Below are positions 14,596-22,356 of a stretch of 64,000 nucleotides of DNA, piece after piece; positions within the stretch are counted from its first letter, which is position 1; each line of letters begins with the position of its first letter. The notes below the pieces were generated by a model, which saw nothing but the letters and a program-made list of their open reading frames with translations, had not been told where the DNA came from and made no database searches. Source of the DNA: Gemmata sp051859125 (GTDB taxonomy: Bacteria > Planctomycetota > Planctomycetia > Gemmatales > Gemmataceae); the NCBI RefSeq assembly GCF_051859125.1, contig NZ_JBHYGG010000035.1, forward strand, positions 1-64,000. The letters are read 5' to 3'. Both the position numbers and the translations under genes were made by a program.

Positions 14596-16365
14596 ATGCC
14601 CACGCTCCAGTTGCTGAAGGTCCCCGAAGGGGTGAACACCAGCAAGACGATCCAGTTGACCGGCGAGTCGCAGGTCATCGGCCGCGACGCGGACCGGTGC
14701 CAGATCGTCATCCCGCACCACGCCGTCAGCCGCGAGCACGCCCGGATCACCGTCCAGAACGGGACGTACCTCATCGAGGACCTGAAGAGCCGGAACCACA
14801 CGTTCGTCAACGGCAAGGAGGTCAGCCCGCCGGGCCGCCAGCCGCTCAAGCCCGACGACCGGATCAAGATCTGCGACTTCCTGTTCCAGTTCCGCGACGA
14901 GCGGTTCGTGAAGCCGGGCAAGCTCCCGGCGTGGATGCAGAAGGAGGCGTCCGAGGAGGACGCCGACGCCGGCGGGATGACGACGATCGAGGCGAGCCAG
15001 GGCGCGGCCAACGCCAACGACTTCCTCCAGGTGGCCCCGGCCGACCGGCTCCGGGCGCTGCTGGACATCAGCACCGGGCTGTCGAAGACCCTCGACCTCG
15101 ACCAACTGCTCGTCCAGATCGCCGACACGCTCCTGGGCACGTTCAAGCAGGCCGACCGGTGCTTCGTGCTGCAACTGGACGAGGGCGGGCGGCCGATCCC
15201 GAAGGTGGTCAAGAGCCGGCACGTGGGCACCGAGGACCCGCGGTTCAGCCGCACCATCGTCCGCAAGGCGATCGATTCGCGGCAGGCGTTCCTCAGCGAG
15301 GACGCGACCGGCGACACGAACCTCGGCCCGGCCGCGAGCATCGCCGAGTTCAAGATCCGGTCCGTGATGTGCGTCCCGCTCATGAGCGCCGAGGGCCGGC
15401 CGGTCGGCGCGATCCAGCTCGACACCCAGAACCGGACCAAGAAGTTCAACACCGACGACCTGAACCTGCTCGCGATCGTCGCCAACCTGGCGAGCGTGGC
15501 GGTGGACAAGGCTCGGCTGCACGCCTCGGTGCTGGCCCGCGAGAAGGAGCAGAAGGAGATCGAACTGGCCCGCACGGTGCTGCTCGGGTTCCTCCCGCAG
15601 ACGCTCCCGACCCACGACGGGTACGAGTTCTTCTCGCACTACTCCCCGGCCCAGACGGTCGGCGGCGACTACTACGACTTCGTCACCCTGCCCCACGGGC
15701 GGGTCGCGATCGTCCTGGGCGACGTGGCCGGCAAGGGCGTCCCGGCGGCGCTCCTGGTCGCGAAGCTCAGCTCCGAGGTCAAGTTCTCGCTCGTCACCGA
15801 GCCGAACCCGGCGCGGGCGGTGACCCTGTTGAACGACCAGATGATCCGCGGCGGGCTCCAGGACCGGTTCGTGACGCTCACGGTCATGGTGCTCGACCCG
15901 GCCACGCACGAGCTGACGGTGGTGAACGCCGGGCACATGAACCCGAAGCTGTTCAAGGGGACCAAGGGCGAGCTCGGCGAGGCGATCTCGAACGACGCCA
16001 CGGGGCTGCCGCTGGGCGTGGTGCCCGGGTACGAGTACGAGATGATGACCGTCCTCCTCGACCTCGGGGACACGATCACCGTGTACACCGACGGCGTCAC
16101 CGACGCGATGAGCCCCGCCGGGGAGATGTTCGGGATGGACCGGGTGGACCGGTTCCTGTTCCCGGACGGGTCGGAGCTGCCCGACACGGTGCGGCCCAAG
16201 CGGATGGGCGAGCGGCTCGTGGCCGAGGTCCGCCGCCACGCCGGGGGGGTGCCCCAGAACGACGACATCGCCGTCGTGTGCTTCGGCCGGTTGGAGGAGC
16301 GGCTGGCCCCGATGTCGGGGGTCACCCGGCCGCGGGCGACCGGCGCGTGGCCCGCGGCCACATGA
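14596..16365 (+). CDS. FHA-GAF-SpoIIE (PP2C) phosphatase
   Basis: A 589-residue signalling protein. The FHA domain (about 20-100) has GRDADRCQIVIPHHAVSREH and SRNHTFVNG, which bind phosphothreonine. A GAF domain spans about 150-315. A short coiled segment (LAREKEQKEIELARTVLLGF) leads to the SpoIIE/RsbU phosphatase domain (about 350-575) with metal-binding aspartates in VGGDYYDFV, VLGDVAGKG, YTDGVTDAM and NDDIAVV. Such proteins dephosphorylate anti-sigma-factor antagonists or related partners in response to a ligand. It sits just upstream of clpS. No kinase or antagonist gene lies nearby, so the target is unknown. Confidence 0.9.
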   Translation: MPTLQLLKVPEGVNTSKTIQLTGESQVIGRDADRCQIVIPHHAVSREHARITVQNGTYLIEDLKSRNHTFVNGKEVSPPGRQPLKPDDRIKICDFLFQFRDERFVKPGKLPAWMQKEASEEDADAGGMTTIEASQGAANANDFLQVAPADRLRALLDISTGLSKTLDLDQLLVQIADTLLGTFKQADRCFVLQLDEGGRPIPKVVKSRHVGTEDPRFSRTIVRKAIDSRQAFLSEDATGDTNLGPAASIAEFKIRSVMCVPLMSAEGRPVGAIQLDTQNRTKKFNTDDLNLLAIVANLASVAVDKARLHASVLAREKEQKEIELARTVLLGFLPQTLPTHDGYEFFSHYSPAQTVGGDYYDFVTLPHGRVAIVLGDVAGKGVPAALLVAKLSSEVKFSLVTEPNPARAVTLLNDQMIRGGLQDRFVTLTVMVLDPATHELTVVNAGHMNPKLFKGTKGELGEAISNDATGLPLGVVPGYEYEMMTVLLDLGDTITVYTDGVTDAMSPAGEMFGMDRVDRFLFPDGSELPDTVRPKRMGERLVAEVRRHAGGVPQNDDIAVVCFGRLEERLAPMSGVTRPRATGAWPAAT

Positions 16366-16455
16366 CCCGCCCCCAACCCGTAAGATGTACCGAGGGACGC
16401 CCGATCGGGGTTCGACGCGCCGCGCGTGCTGCGGACCACCGGAGGTGACGCGAAG

Positions 16456-16782
16456 ATGAGCGGAACAACCACACTGCCCGAGGCCGACGTCGAACAGGAG
16501 CAGCGCACCAAGCGGCAGCCGCCGTACAACGTGATCCTGCTGAACGACGACGACCACACGTTCGAGTACGTCATCGAGATGCTCAAGGCGCTGTTCGGCC
16601 ACCCGGTCGAGAAGGGGTACCAGCTCGCGAAGCTGGTGGACTCGACCGGCCGCGCGGTCGTCTGCACCACGAGCCTGGAGCGGGCCGAGTTGAAGAGGGA
16701 CCAGATCCACGCCTTCGGCCCCGACGCCCGCATCCCGCGGTGCAAGGGGTCGATGACCGCGGAACTCGAACCGGCCGAATGA
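16456..16782 (+). CDS. clpS: ATP-dependent Clp protease adaptor ClpS
   Basis: Small adaptor (108 residues) that delivers N-degron proteins to ClpAP/ClpCP. The family core is clear: PPYNVILLNDDDHTFEYVIE (about 23-42) includes the Asn-Asp pair that holds the alpha-amino group of the substrate, and TSLERAELKRDQIHAFGPD is the ClpA-contacting surface. GGAGG at 16441-16445 fixes the ATG at 16456. It is 90 bases downstream of the SpoIIE phosphatase gene. A ClpP gene is at the right end of the window, far away; the Clp ATPase is not here. Confidence 0.93.
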   Translation: MSGTTTLPEADVEQEQRTKRQPPYNVILLNDDDHTFEYVIEMLKALFGHPVEKGYQLAKLVDSTGRAVVCTTSLERAELKRDQIHAFGPDARIPRCKGSMTAELEPAE

Positions 16783-16786
16783 TTGG

Positions 16787-16881
16787 GTGAATGAAAAAGG
16801 TAAGAAGTAAGCGGTAAAGACAGAAGCGGCTCGACGGCACGGCTTCTGTCTTTACCGCTTACTCCTTACCTTTTTCTTTAC
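16787..16881. repeat. Palindrome, family G
   Basis: Left arm 16787-16827 (GTGAATGAAAAAGGTAAGAA, then GTAAGCGGTAAAGACAGAAG) and right arm 16842-16881 are inverted copies with a few mismatches. It lies between the convergent clpS and cyclophilin genes. Confidence 0.9.
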
Positions 16882-16890
16882 TCGGCGTGG

Positions 16891-17466
16891 TCACTTCCCC
16901 GCTTCGAGCTTCACCGACTTGATGACCACGTCGTCCTCGGGCACGTTCTCGAACCCGGCCTTGGTGCCGGTCTTCACTTCCTTGATCTTGTTCACGACGT
17001 CCATGCCCTCGGTGACGCGGCCGAACACGGTGTACCCCGAGGCCTTGTCCGGCGAGCCGTCGAGCCCCTTGTTGTCCTTCACGTTGATGTAGAACTGGGC
17101 CGTGGCGCTGTCGGGGGCGCTGGTGCGGGCCATCGCGATCGTCCCGCGGGCGTTGGACAGCCCGTTGTTCGACTCGTTCTTGATCGGGTCGCGGGTCTTC
17201 TTCTCCTTCATCCCCGGCTCGAACCCGCCGCCCTGGATCATGAACCCGTCGATGACCCGGTGGAACACGGTGCCGTCGTAGTGCTTGTCCTCGACGTACT
17301 TCAGGAAGTTCTTGACCGTGACCGGGGCCTTGTCCTCGAACAGCTCGATCTTGACGGTCCCGTGGTTGGTCTCCATCACGACGATCGGGTTCGCGGCCCG
17401 TGCCCCGCCCGCAGAGAGGACGCCGAGGGCGACGCAGCAGAGCCGGAGCACCTTGGTCGAGAGCAT
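16891..17466 (-). CDS. Secreted peptidyl-prolyl cis-trans isomerase, cyclophilin type
   Basis: A 191-residue cyclophilin. The signal peptide (1-24, ending GARA) indicates periplasmic export. Core motifs are FHRVIDGFMIQGGGF (catalytic arginine in FHRV), IAMARTSAPDSATAQFYINV and GYTVFGRVTEGMDVV. It catalyses proline isomerisation during protein folding outside the cytoplasm. The ATG at 17466 has AGGAG seven bases ahead. It precedes no obvious partner; the PSP1-domain gene ends 77 bases upstream on the same strand. Confidence 0.9.
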   Translation of the reverse strand: MLSTKVLRLCCVALGVLSAGGARAANPIVVMETNHGTVKIELFEDKAPVTVKNFLKYVEDKHYDGTVFHRVIDGFMIQGGGFEPGMKEKKTRDPIKNESNNGLSNARGTIAMARTSAPDSATAQFYINVKDNKGLDGSPDKASGYTVFGRVTEGMDVVNKIKEVKTGTKAGFENVPEDDVVIKSVKLEAGK

Positions 17467-17543
17467 GTTTGGACTCCTGGGGTGAGAGCGCCCGCGTCGG
17501 TGCGGGCGCGGTTCGACCGGGCTGATTGTACGGACGGGGCGGG

Positions 17544-18173
17544 TCAGTTCAGCGGGGTGCGGGCGGGACCGGCGGCCTCCATCTGGCGGCGCAGGTCGGC
17601 GAAGTGGGCGGTCAGTTCGTCGGCGCTCTTCACCGCCCCGCGGGAGCACGACCCGGTCGAGCACCCCCCGCCGGTCGAGCACCCGCCCCCCGACTCGGTG
17701 CCGCACCCGGGCTTGCCGCACCCGCCCTGCGAGGGCTCGTCCTTCGCGGTCGGCGAGCGGGACAGGTCGAGGAGCCGCACCGCGAGGCCGAACCGGTCCG
17801 AGAGTCGTTCGAGGAGGGCGGTGGCGTCGCAGGCGTCCCACGGCAGTGCGTGCAGGATCGCGACGCCATCGAGGGTGGTCTCCACGTCCGCGAACACGAG
17901 CGGGAGCGTGTGTTCGATCGTGCCGTCGGTCGCGGCCGCGAGGACCTCCTGGGCGGTCGCCTCGGTACGGGCGGCGATCGCCTCGTCGTCGGCCGTGGCG
18001 CGGCGGAGGACTTCGCCGTCGTCGCCGGCCCCGTCGAGCGCGACGAGCACCTCGCCGAGTTCGGTGCCCCGCACGGTGCGCACGGCCGCCCGTTCGCCCC
18101 GCGTGAGGGCGAGCTCCGAGCGGAACCGGCCGAGGAAGCCGGGGCGGCCGTACTGGATGAGGTAGGTGGTCAC
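17544..18173 (-). CDS. PSP1-domain protein (YaaT-like) with cysteine-rich tail
   Basis: About 209 residues. The pattern of ERAAVRTVRGTELGEVLVAL followed by a helical linker and a domain ending FGLAVRLLDLSR resembles the PSP1/YaaT family. In Bacillus, YaaT works with YlbF and YmcA to control RNase Y and developmental switches. The C-terminus holds a striking Gly/Cys/Ser run (GGCGKPGCGTESGGGCSTGG) that could bind metal or an Fe-S cluster. A GTG start at 18173 is favoured by an AAGG 10 bases upstream; GTG at 18182 would give a 4-base overlap with the TPR gene. Translational coupling to that gene is likely either way. Confidence 0.68.
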   Translation of the reverse strand: MTTYLIQYGRPGFLGRFRSELALTRGERAAVRTVRGTELGEVLVALDGAGDDGEVLRRATADDEAIAARTEATAQEVLAAATDGTIEHTLPLVFADVETTLDGVAILHALPWDACDATALLERLSDRFGLAVRLLDLSRSPTAKDEPSQGGCGKPGCGTESGGGCSTGGGCSTGSCSRGAVKSADELTAHFADLRRQMEAAGPARTPLN

Positions 18174-18178
18174 GGCGG

Positions 18179-18814
18179 TCACGCCTTCGGGGCGTCCTCG
18201 AAGCCGAAGAACTCGCGCATGTGGCGGTCGTACTCGCCCTGGCCGAAGTCGGAGCTGAGGTCGAGCCGCAGCTCGTTGATGACCTTGATGCTCTGGTCCT
18301 TCAGCCACAGCGTCCAGCACGCCGAGCAGACGTCCGCCTGGATGCGGGTGCCGATCTCGTCGGACACCGGAGGGGCGGCGAGCGGCTTGGCCCGCTTGCC
18401 CTCCATGCACCCGGGCCGCTGGCACCGGAACCCGGTGTCGGGGCTGCCGTCGTCCTCGACCTTCGGGGGCACCGGGGCCGGGACCGGTGCGCCGATCGAC
18501 ACGAGGAGCTTGGCGATCGCCTCGCGGGGGAGCCGGTCGCCGCGCTCGTCGGCGGTGGCCCAGCCCCGCGTCAGCACCTCGGCGGCCTTGTCCCTGTGGC
18601 CCTCCTTGATGAGGCACTCGCCGAGGTACTGGTACACCCGCGAGAACCCGGGGCTCAGCTTCAGGGTGCGCTCGAACGCCTCGACGGCCTCGGGGAACTG
18701 GCCGTCCTCCATGAGCGCCTGCCCGAGCCGGAACTGGGCCAGGTCGTCCTCGGGGTCGCCCTGAACCATGTTCCGGTATCGTGCGATCTGCTCGGTCCGC
18801 TCGGCGGGGGTCAT
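18179..18814 (-). CDS. TPR-repeat protein with cysteine-containing C-terminal domain
   Basis: A 211-residue cytoplasmic protein. Residues about 5-105 form tetratricopeptide-like repeats (DDLAQFRLGQALMEDGQFPE; AVEAFERTLKLSPGFSRVYQ). The C-terminal half has a CxxxxC plus CxxC arrangement (FRCQRPGCMEGK, VCSACWTLWLKDQ) and resembles the small family of Fe(2+)-trafficking/zinc-type C-terminal domains seen in planctomycete TPR proteins. The ATG at 18814 is used, because further upstream the frame enters a palindrome. It is coupled to the PSP1 gene, suggesting shared function, which is unknown. Confidence 0.7.
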   Translation of the reverse strand: MTPAERTEQIARYRNMVQGDPEDDLAQFRLGQALMEDGQFPEAVEAFERTLKLSPGFSRVYQYLGECLIKEGHRDKAAEVLTRGWATADERGDRLPREAIAKLLVSIGAPVPAPVPPKVEDDGSPDTGFRCQRPGCMEGKRAKPLAAPPVSDEIGTRIQADVCSACWTLWLKDQSIKVINELRLDLSSDFGQGEYDRHMREFFGFEDAPKA

Positions 18815-18832
18815 CTTGTACTCGGGGTGGTT

Positions 18833-18908
18833 GGGGGTTGGAGATTGGAGGTTGGAAGCGAGGCGAAGGGTTCCACTTCCAACCTCCGACTTCCAATCTC
18901 CCATCCCC
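18833..18908. repeat. Palindrome, family H
   Basis: GGGGTTGGAGATTGGAGGTT and GGAAG on the left mirror CTTCCAACCTCC, GACTTCCAATCTCC and CATCCCC on the right. It fills the gap between the secreted-protein gene and the TPR gene, which run in the same direction. Confidence 0.88.
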
Positions 18909-18912
18909 GGAG

Positions 18913-19755
18913 TCAGTTCGAGGGCAGGATCGTCAGCGGCAGCTCGTAGGTGACCTTCTTGTTGGCCACCTTGTCCGTCGCGGTGAGCTGGACGGTGAAC
19001 TTCCCGGGGCGGTTCATGAACACCGGGAACCGCATCCCGAACGCGCCGTCGGCGGCCTCGACGCCGCTGTCCTGGATGTGCGTCCGGGGCTTCTCGAGCG
19101 TCGGGGTTCCCTTGTCGTCGGCGAGCTGGAACTGCAACTCGATGTTCGGCTGCTTGGTCTTCGCGTCCCGCTGGAACGAGGCGACGCTGAACTGCACGAA
19201 CAGGGTCTGGCCGACGACGCCGGTGGTCGGGGCGGCGAACTGGCCCCGCTCGTCGTGGCTGGAGTACACCGCGACGATCCCGAAGTCCCGCTTGAGCACC
19301 TCGAACTTGACGGTCACCGTGTCCTCTTTCCCCTTCACCTTCGGGTCCTCGACGCGGATCTTGCACGTGTAGGTGCCGGGGTCCTGGTCGAGCCCGATGG
19401 TGATGAACGCGCGGGCCGGGATGCTGGTGCCCCGCAGCGGGACGAAGTCGACCAGCTCGCGGGGGTCCTGCTTGAAGATGGACTTGTCGGCCGCGTCGCG
19501 GACCTCCATCGACATCTTATACTTGGCGGTCCCGTCCCCATCGATGGTCAGCCCGTTGATGTCGTACCCGATGAACAGCACGTCGCCGGGGAGCAGCTTG
19601 GCCGCGGGCCGCGGGCCGCCGAGTTCGCCGATCGTAAGGCGCACGTTGGACAGCTTCAGGTCGCCGCCCTGCTTCGCGGCGGCCGCCGTCAGCACCGCGG
19701 GCCGGGCGGAGGGGAGCAGCGACACCAGAGCGACGAGCATGAGCGCGTGGTACAT
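18913..19755 (-). CDS. Secreted protein of unknown function, beta-rich
   Basis: A 280-residue protein with a signal peptide (1-25). The sequence is mostly beta-strand in appearance, with repeated segments such as ITIGLDQDPGTYTCKIRVED and NRPGKFTVQLTATD, like immunoglobulin or macroglobulin-type domains. No cysteine pairs, metal sites or lipobox are evident. It lies upstream of the TPR and PSP1 genes in the same direction and may share their transcript, although a palindrome separates them. I do not recognise a named family. Confidence 0.75.
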   Translation of the reverse strand: MYHALMLVALVSLLPSARPAVLTAAAAKQGGDLKLSNVRLTIGELGGPRPAAKLLPGDVLFIGYDINGLTIDGDGTAKYKMSMEVRDAADKSIFKQDPRELVDFVPLRGTSIPARAFITIGLDQDPGTYTCKIRVEDPKVKGKEDTVTVKFEVLKRDFGIVAVYSSHDERGQFAAPTTGVVGQTLFVQFSVASFQRDAKTKQPNIELQFQLADDKGTPTLEKPRTHIQDSGVEAADGAFGMRFPVFMNRPGKFTVQLTATDKVANKKVTYELPLTILPSN

Positions 19756-20196
19756 TGGCTGGCCCTGTTGAGGGGGTGCGTCGGGGTCCGTTACGACCGA
19801 AGCACAACAGGGCCATTGTCGCGGGCGTTGGCGGGAGTGCCAACGGGGGCGGCGAAGTTTCGCGCCGGGTTCGTGGGTGTGCGGTGGCGTTCCGGAGCCG
19901 CGAGGTTGGGGTGCGTCGCTCGGTTGTGGTGCTGCGTTCGGAATGGTTCCGGGTGACTCCCCAACCCACGTCCGGAATCAACGTTTCAGGTCCGGAACCA
20001 GTTCACTTGGCCGGAAGAATTGTTGTCAGGCCGATCACCCTGCCCCACTCGCGGCGCATGCTCCACGTCCACCGCCCGATAGGTCAGGTCGCGCGGGATC
20101 AACGACCCGCATGGGGAAATCCGGACACGCGGGGCCCCGCACGATTTCGTCGCGTTTCTCGAGTGCGAAACCCTTCCCCTGGACGCCCGAGCGGTG
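19756..20196. other. Gene-free stretch upstream of the short transcription unit
   Basis: No plausible coding frame on either strand. TCCGGA occurs more than once, and GGTTCCGG (about 19942) can pair with CCGGAACC (about 19992), but no recognisable RNA family or transcription-factor site is seen. Confidence 0.5.
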
Positions 20197-20314
20197 TATT
20201 ATTCCAGCGGCTTGAGCGGGTCGCGCGTCCGAGGCGCGACGGGCTGGAGGCGGAGGGAGGTCCCTCTGGTAAGGGGCCTTCTGAAGCGAGTCCTTGTTGA
20301 AAGGAGGTGGTCCT

Positions 20315-20362
20315 GTGCCAAGTAGTTATTGTTACCAGGATTTCGAGGGCCGGCTGGCTTAA
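20315..20362 (+). CDS. 15-residue small ORF with exceptionally long Shine-Dalgarno
   Basis: GTG start seven bases after GGAGG within AAAGGAGGTGGTCC, then a peptide MPSSYCYQDFEGRLA and TAA. The codons AGT, AGT, TAT, TGT and GAT are unlike the strongly GC-ending codons of every neighbouring gene. This suggests either selection on the RNA sequence or deliberately slow translation, as in leader peptides. No larger gene follows: the terminator comes 75 bases after the stop. It may be a true small protein, a regulatory leader, or a ribosome-titrating RNA. Function unknown. Confidence 0.5.
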   Translation: MPSSYCYQDFEGRLA

Positions 20363-20437
20363 TGGCCGCGTTACGGGCGGACCGTATAGCCGGCTGCCCA
20401 ATTTACGAGTCGTCGGGGATCTAACCGCCGACTCACT

Positions 20438-20480
20438 GAACGCCCCGGGGTGTTTTGCACCCCGGGGCGTTCACGTTTTT
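20438..20480 (+). terminator. Perfect intrinsic terminator
   Basis: A 15-base stem (GAACGCCCCGGGGTG, 20438-20452) with a TTTTG loop and perfect complement (20458-20472), followed by TTTTT at 20476-20480. It terminates the short unit that starts near 20209. Confidence 0.88.
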
Positions 20481-20503
20481 CTTCCGAATGGATCAGGCAC
20501 ACC

Positions 20504-20539
20504 CCGTGTGCCGTCGTGTGACAAGAGAACGGCACACGG
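20504..20539. repeat. Hairpin at the 3' end of the EVE-domain gene
   Basis: CCGTGTGCCGT (20504-20514) and ACGGCACACGG (20529-20539) form an 11-base perfect stem 11 bases past the EVE gene stop on the minus strand. There is no T-run, so termination there would be factor-dependent or only transcript stabilisation. Confidence 0.6.
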
Positions 20540-20549
20540 AGTATGCCGA

Positions 20550-20954
20550 CTACTTTCCCATCTCCTCGATCTTCTTCCATAGCTCGTCCGGCACCGGCAT
20601 CACCGACAGCCGCGACTGCCGCACCAACTCCCAGTTCGCGAACGCCGCGTCGGCCTTGATCGCGGCGAGCGTCACAGGCTTCTTCAGCTTCCGCACCGGT
20701 TTCACGGTGACCGCGACGAGTTTCCCACTCGCGTCGCCGGGGTCGGGGACCGCCGCCGCGGTCGCCTCCATGACGCCGATTACGGCCTTCTCGTCGCCGG
20801 TGTGGTAGAAGAAGATGCGGTCGCCCTTCTGGACCGCCCGGAGGTGCTTCTGGGCCAGCGCGTTCTTGACGCCGCTCCACGTCGTCGTGCCGTCGCGCTC
20901 CAGGTCGGCGAAGCTGTACGTGCCGGGCTCTTCCTTGAACAGGTACAGGGCCAT
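20550..20954 (-). CDS. EVE-domain protein
   Basis: A 134-residue single-domain protein of the EVE family (PUA-like fold, related to YTH domains). It starts with LYLFKEEPGTYSFADLERDG and contains TTWSGVKNALAQKHLRAVQKGDRIFFYHTG, the signature pocket that in relatives binds modified nucleobases in DNA or RNA. The length equals the isolated domain. Free-standing EVE proteins are often conserved with cytochrome or antioxidant genes, and some occur in restriction systems; no restriction enzyme is nearby here. The ATG at 20954 is followed directly by the domain. Confidence 0.88.
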   Translation of the reverse strand: MALYLFKEEPGTYSFADLERDGTTTWSGVKNALAQKHLRAVQKGDRIFFYHTGDEKAVIGVMEATAAAVPDPGDASGKLVAVTVKPVRKLKKPVTLAAIKADAAFANWELVRQSRLSVMPVPDELWKKIEEMGK

Positions 20955-21070
20955 TGTGGTTCACTCCTGGGCACTTGGTCGCGCGTAAAATGGTCCGGCG
21001 TGGCCCCGGCACTCACCACGTGCTTCACAACTTGTTTGCGGCCGGGGTCACGCCGCTCTTCTCAAAATCA

Positions 21071-21193
21071 CCCAGTGCTCCCGCACTGGGCTCAGAACGT
21101 CGGCCCCTCCGGGGCGGAAGCCCGAAGCTGTAGATTCGAACTCTTCACCCCCGCAGGGGGTCGACGTTCTGAGCCCGGTGCGGAAGCACTGGG
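21071..21193. repeat. Palindrome, family E
   Basis: The left arm (CCCAGTGCTCCCGCACTGGG, CTCAGAACGTCG) and right arm (CGACGTTCTGAG, CCCGGTGCGGAAGCACTGGG) are inverted, with CCCCTCCGGGGCGG inside. The core is shared with the element inside the glycosyltransferase gene. It lies between the hydrolase and EVE genes, both on the minus strand. Confidence 0.88.
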
Positions 21194-21207
21194 GAACGTG
21201 ACGTCGC

Positions 21208-22053
21208 TTACTTGTCGAAGTCGCGGAACAGCACCTTACGGGCCTTCTCGACCTCTTCCGGGGTCCACCGCGTCAGCTTCTCTTTCGCCAGTTCGCTGAT
21301 GACCTTCACCGACTGCGGCGCGAGCATCGCGTGCCAGTGGTCGGTCTGGACGAGCACCGCGGGGACGCCGGCCTTGCGGCAGTCGTCGGGCCACTGGCTC
21401 GACAGCTTCACGAGCCCGTCGGCCTCGATCCGCTTCACCTTGCACACGACGCACGTGATCTGGAGCTTCTCGTCGAACTGGCCGGTGCCGGCGACCTGGG
21501 TGCGAATCGAGGGCGCGAGCGACTCCACGAACGGGGCCTGCACCCTCGGGTAGCCGACCTTCAGGCTCGCCAGCTCGGCCCCAGCGTGCGGGGACGCCAC
21601 GGTGATGACCTTCGTCACCCCCGAGTCCGGGTGCGCCTCGGCGAACACCCGGGCGATGATCCCCCCCGCCGAGTGCCCGATCAGCACCACCTCCTCGTAC
21701 CCGGCCTGCTTCAACCGGCCCACCGCGGCGCGCAGTCCCGGCGACATCGCGACCGCGTCGAGCGGCACCGTCTGCGCGTACCCGAACGCGAACACGTCCG
21801 CGTCCTTGGCGAGCGTGCGCACCAACTCCGAACTCGGCTGCTGGTACTCGCGCAGTTCGGGCTTCGTCGCATAGCTGGGGCGAAACGGGTGGATCTTGAG
21901 CCCGGGGATGAGCAGCACGGCCCGATCCTTGGTCCGCGGCGGGTTGATCGCGAACACCCCCTTCCGCTCGGGGGCGACCTGCCACAGTTCCGTGGGCAGT
22001 TCGACCGCGGGGGCAACGAAGGCCGCGAGGACAAGCGGCAGGCTCGGGGTCAT
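21208..22053 (-). CDS. Secreted alpha/beta hydrolase
   Basis: A 281-residue hydrolase with a short signal peptide (1-17). The strand VLLIPGLKIHPF carries the oxyanion region, and GHSAGG (about 135-140) is the nucleophile elbow with Ser as nucleophile. The acid is likely Asp in the second half, and the histidine is in TDHWHAML. It resembles lipases or acylhydrolases of the PGAP1-like type. The substrate is unknown. A family E palindrome lies 15 bases beyond its stop. Confidence 0.8.
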   Translation of the reverse strand: MTPSLPLVLAAFVAPAVELPTELWQVAPERKGVFAINPPRTKDRAVLLIPGLKIHPFRPSYATKPELREYQQPSSELVRTLAKDADVFAFGYAQTVPLDAVAMSPGLRAAVGRLKQAGYEEVVLIGHSAGGIIARVFAEAHPDSGVTKVITVASPHAGAELASLKVGYPRVQAPFVESLAPSIRTQVAGTGQFDEKLQITCVVCKVKRIEADGLVKLSSQWPDDCRKAGVPAVLVQTDHWHAMLAPQSVKVISELAKEKLTRWTPEEVEKARKVLFRDFDK

Positions 22054-22160
22054 GCGTGCTCCCGGGGGACCGACAGGTGAACGTGAGGCACGACGCTTGT
22101 ACCGGATTGCGTGGGTGGCCCGCTACGCCGGTTTGAAACGGCGCGTGCCGCCCATTGGGA

Positions 22161-22219
22161 CGAACCCTGAGCGCCAGCGAGGGGGTGAGGCGCACCCCCT
22201 CGCTGGCGCTCAGGGTTCG
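22161..22219. repeat. Perfect palindrome, family B variant
   Basis: Two perfect 27-base arms (22161-22187 and 22193-22219) around AGGCG, core GAGCGCCAGCGAGGGGGTG. It is related to the pair flanking the DUF1559 gene (core GAGCGCCGAGCGAGGG). It sits in the 303-base gap between the divergent hydrolase and dcd genes; nothing else is seen in that gap. Confidence 0.92.
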
Positions 22220-22356
22220 CCCGACATCACGCGCCTTACCTTGAGCCAACGGAACGGCGCGTGCGGGGTAAGATGGGGGTTTGTCGCTGGAGTCTGGGGT
22301 GCGGCTCTGCCGATTGACACGCTTACCGTCGATCGAAGAGGCGCAGGAGGCGACCC

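Larger units (their letters stand above)
20197..20480 (+). ncRNA. Candidate structured short transcript (about 270 nt) containing a 15-codon ORF
   Basis: A TATTAT -10-like hexamer (20197-20202; -35 weak) and a perfect terminator (20438-20480) bound this unit. The 5' part can fold (GTCGCGC/GCGCGAC around 20220-20240). AAAGGAGGTGGTCC at 20300-20313 pairs along 14 bases with the 16S rRNA 3' tail, with one G-U. GGTCCTG next to the start codon can pair with CAGGATT inside the ORF. Downstream, GGGC-CGGCT pairs with AGCCG-GCCC around the stop codon. It is not part of either neighbouring gene. It matches no tmRNA, SRP RNA, RNase P or 6S signature I know. Confidence 0.5.

Noticed and set aside
20197..20480. 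tmRNA, SRP RNA, RNase P or 6S RNA
   Set aside because: No tRNA-Ala-like ends, no SRP tetraloop motif, no RNase P core, and no 6S open-complex shape; the ORF does not encode an AA-ending proteolysis tag.
20550..20954. Restriction or defence island around the EVE protein
   Set aside because: Neighbouring genes are hydrolase, dcd and nrdJ; no nuclease or methylase nearby.
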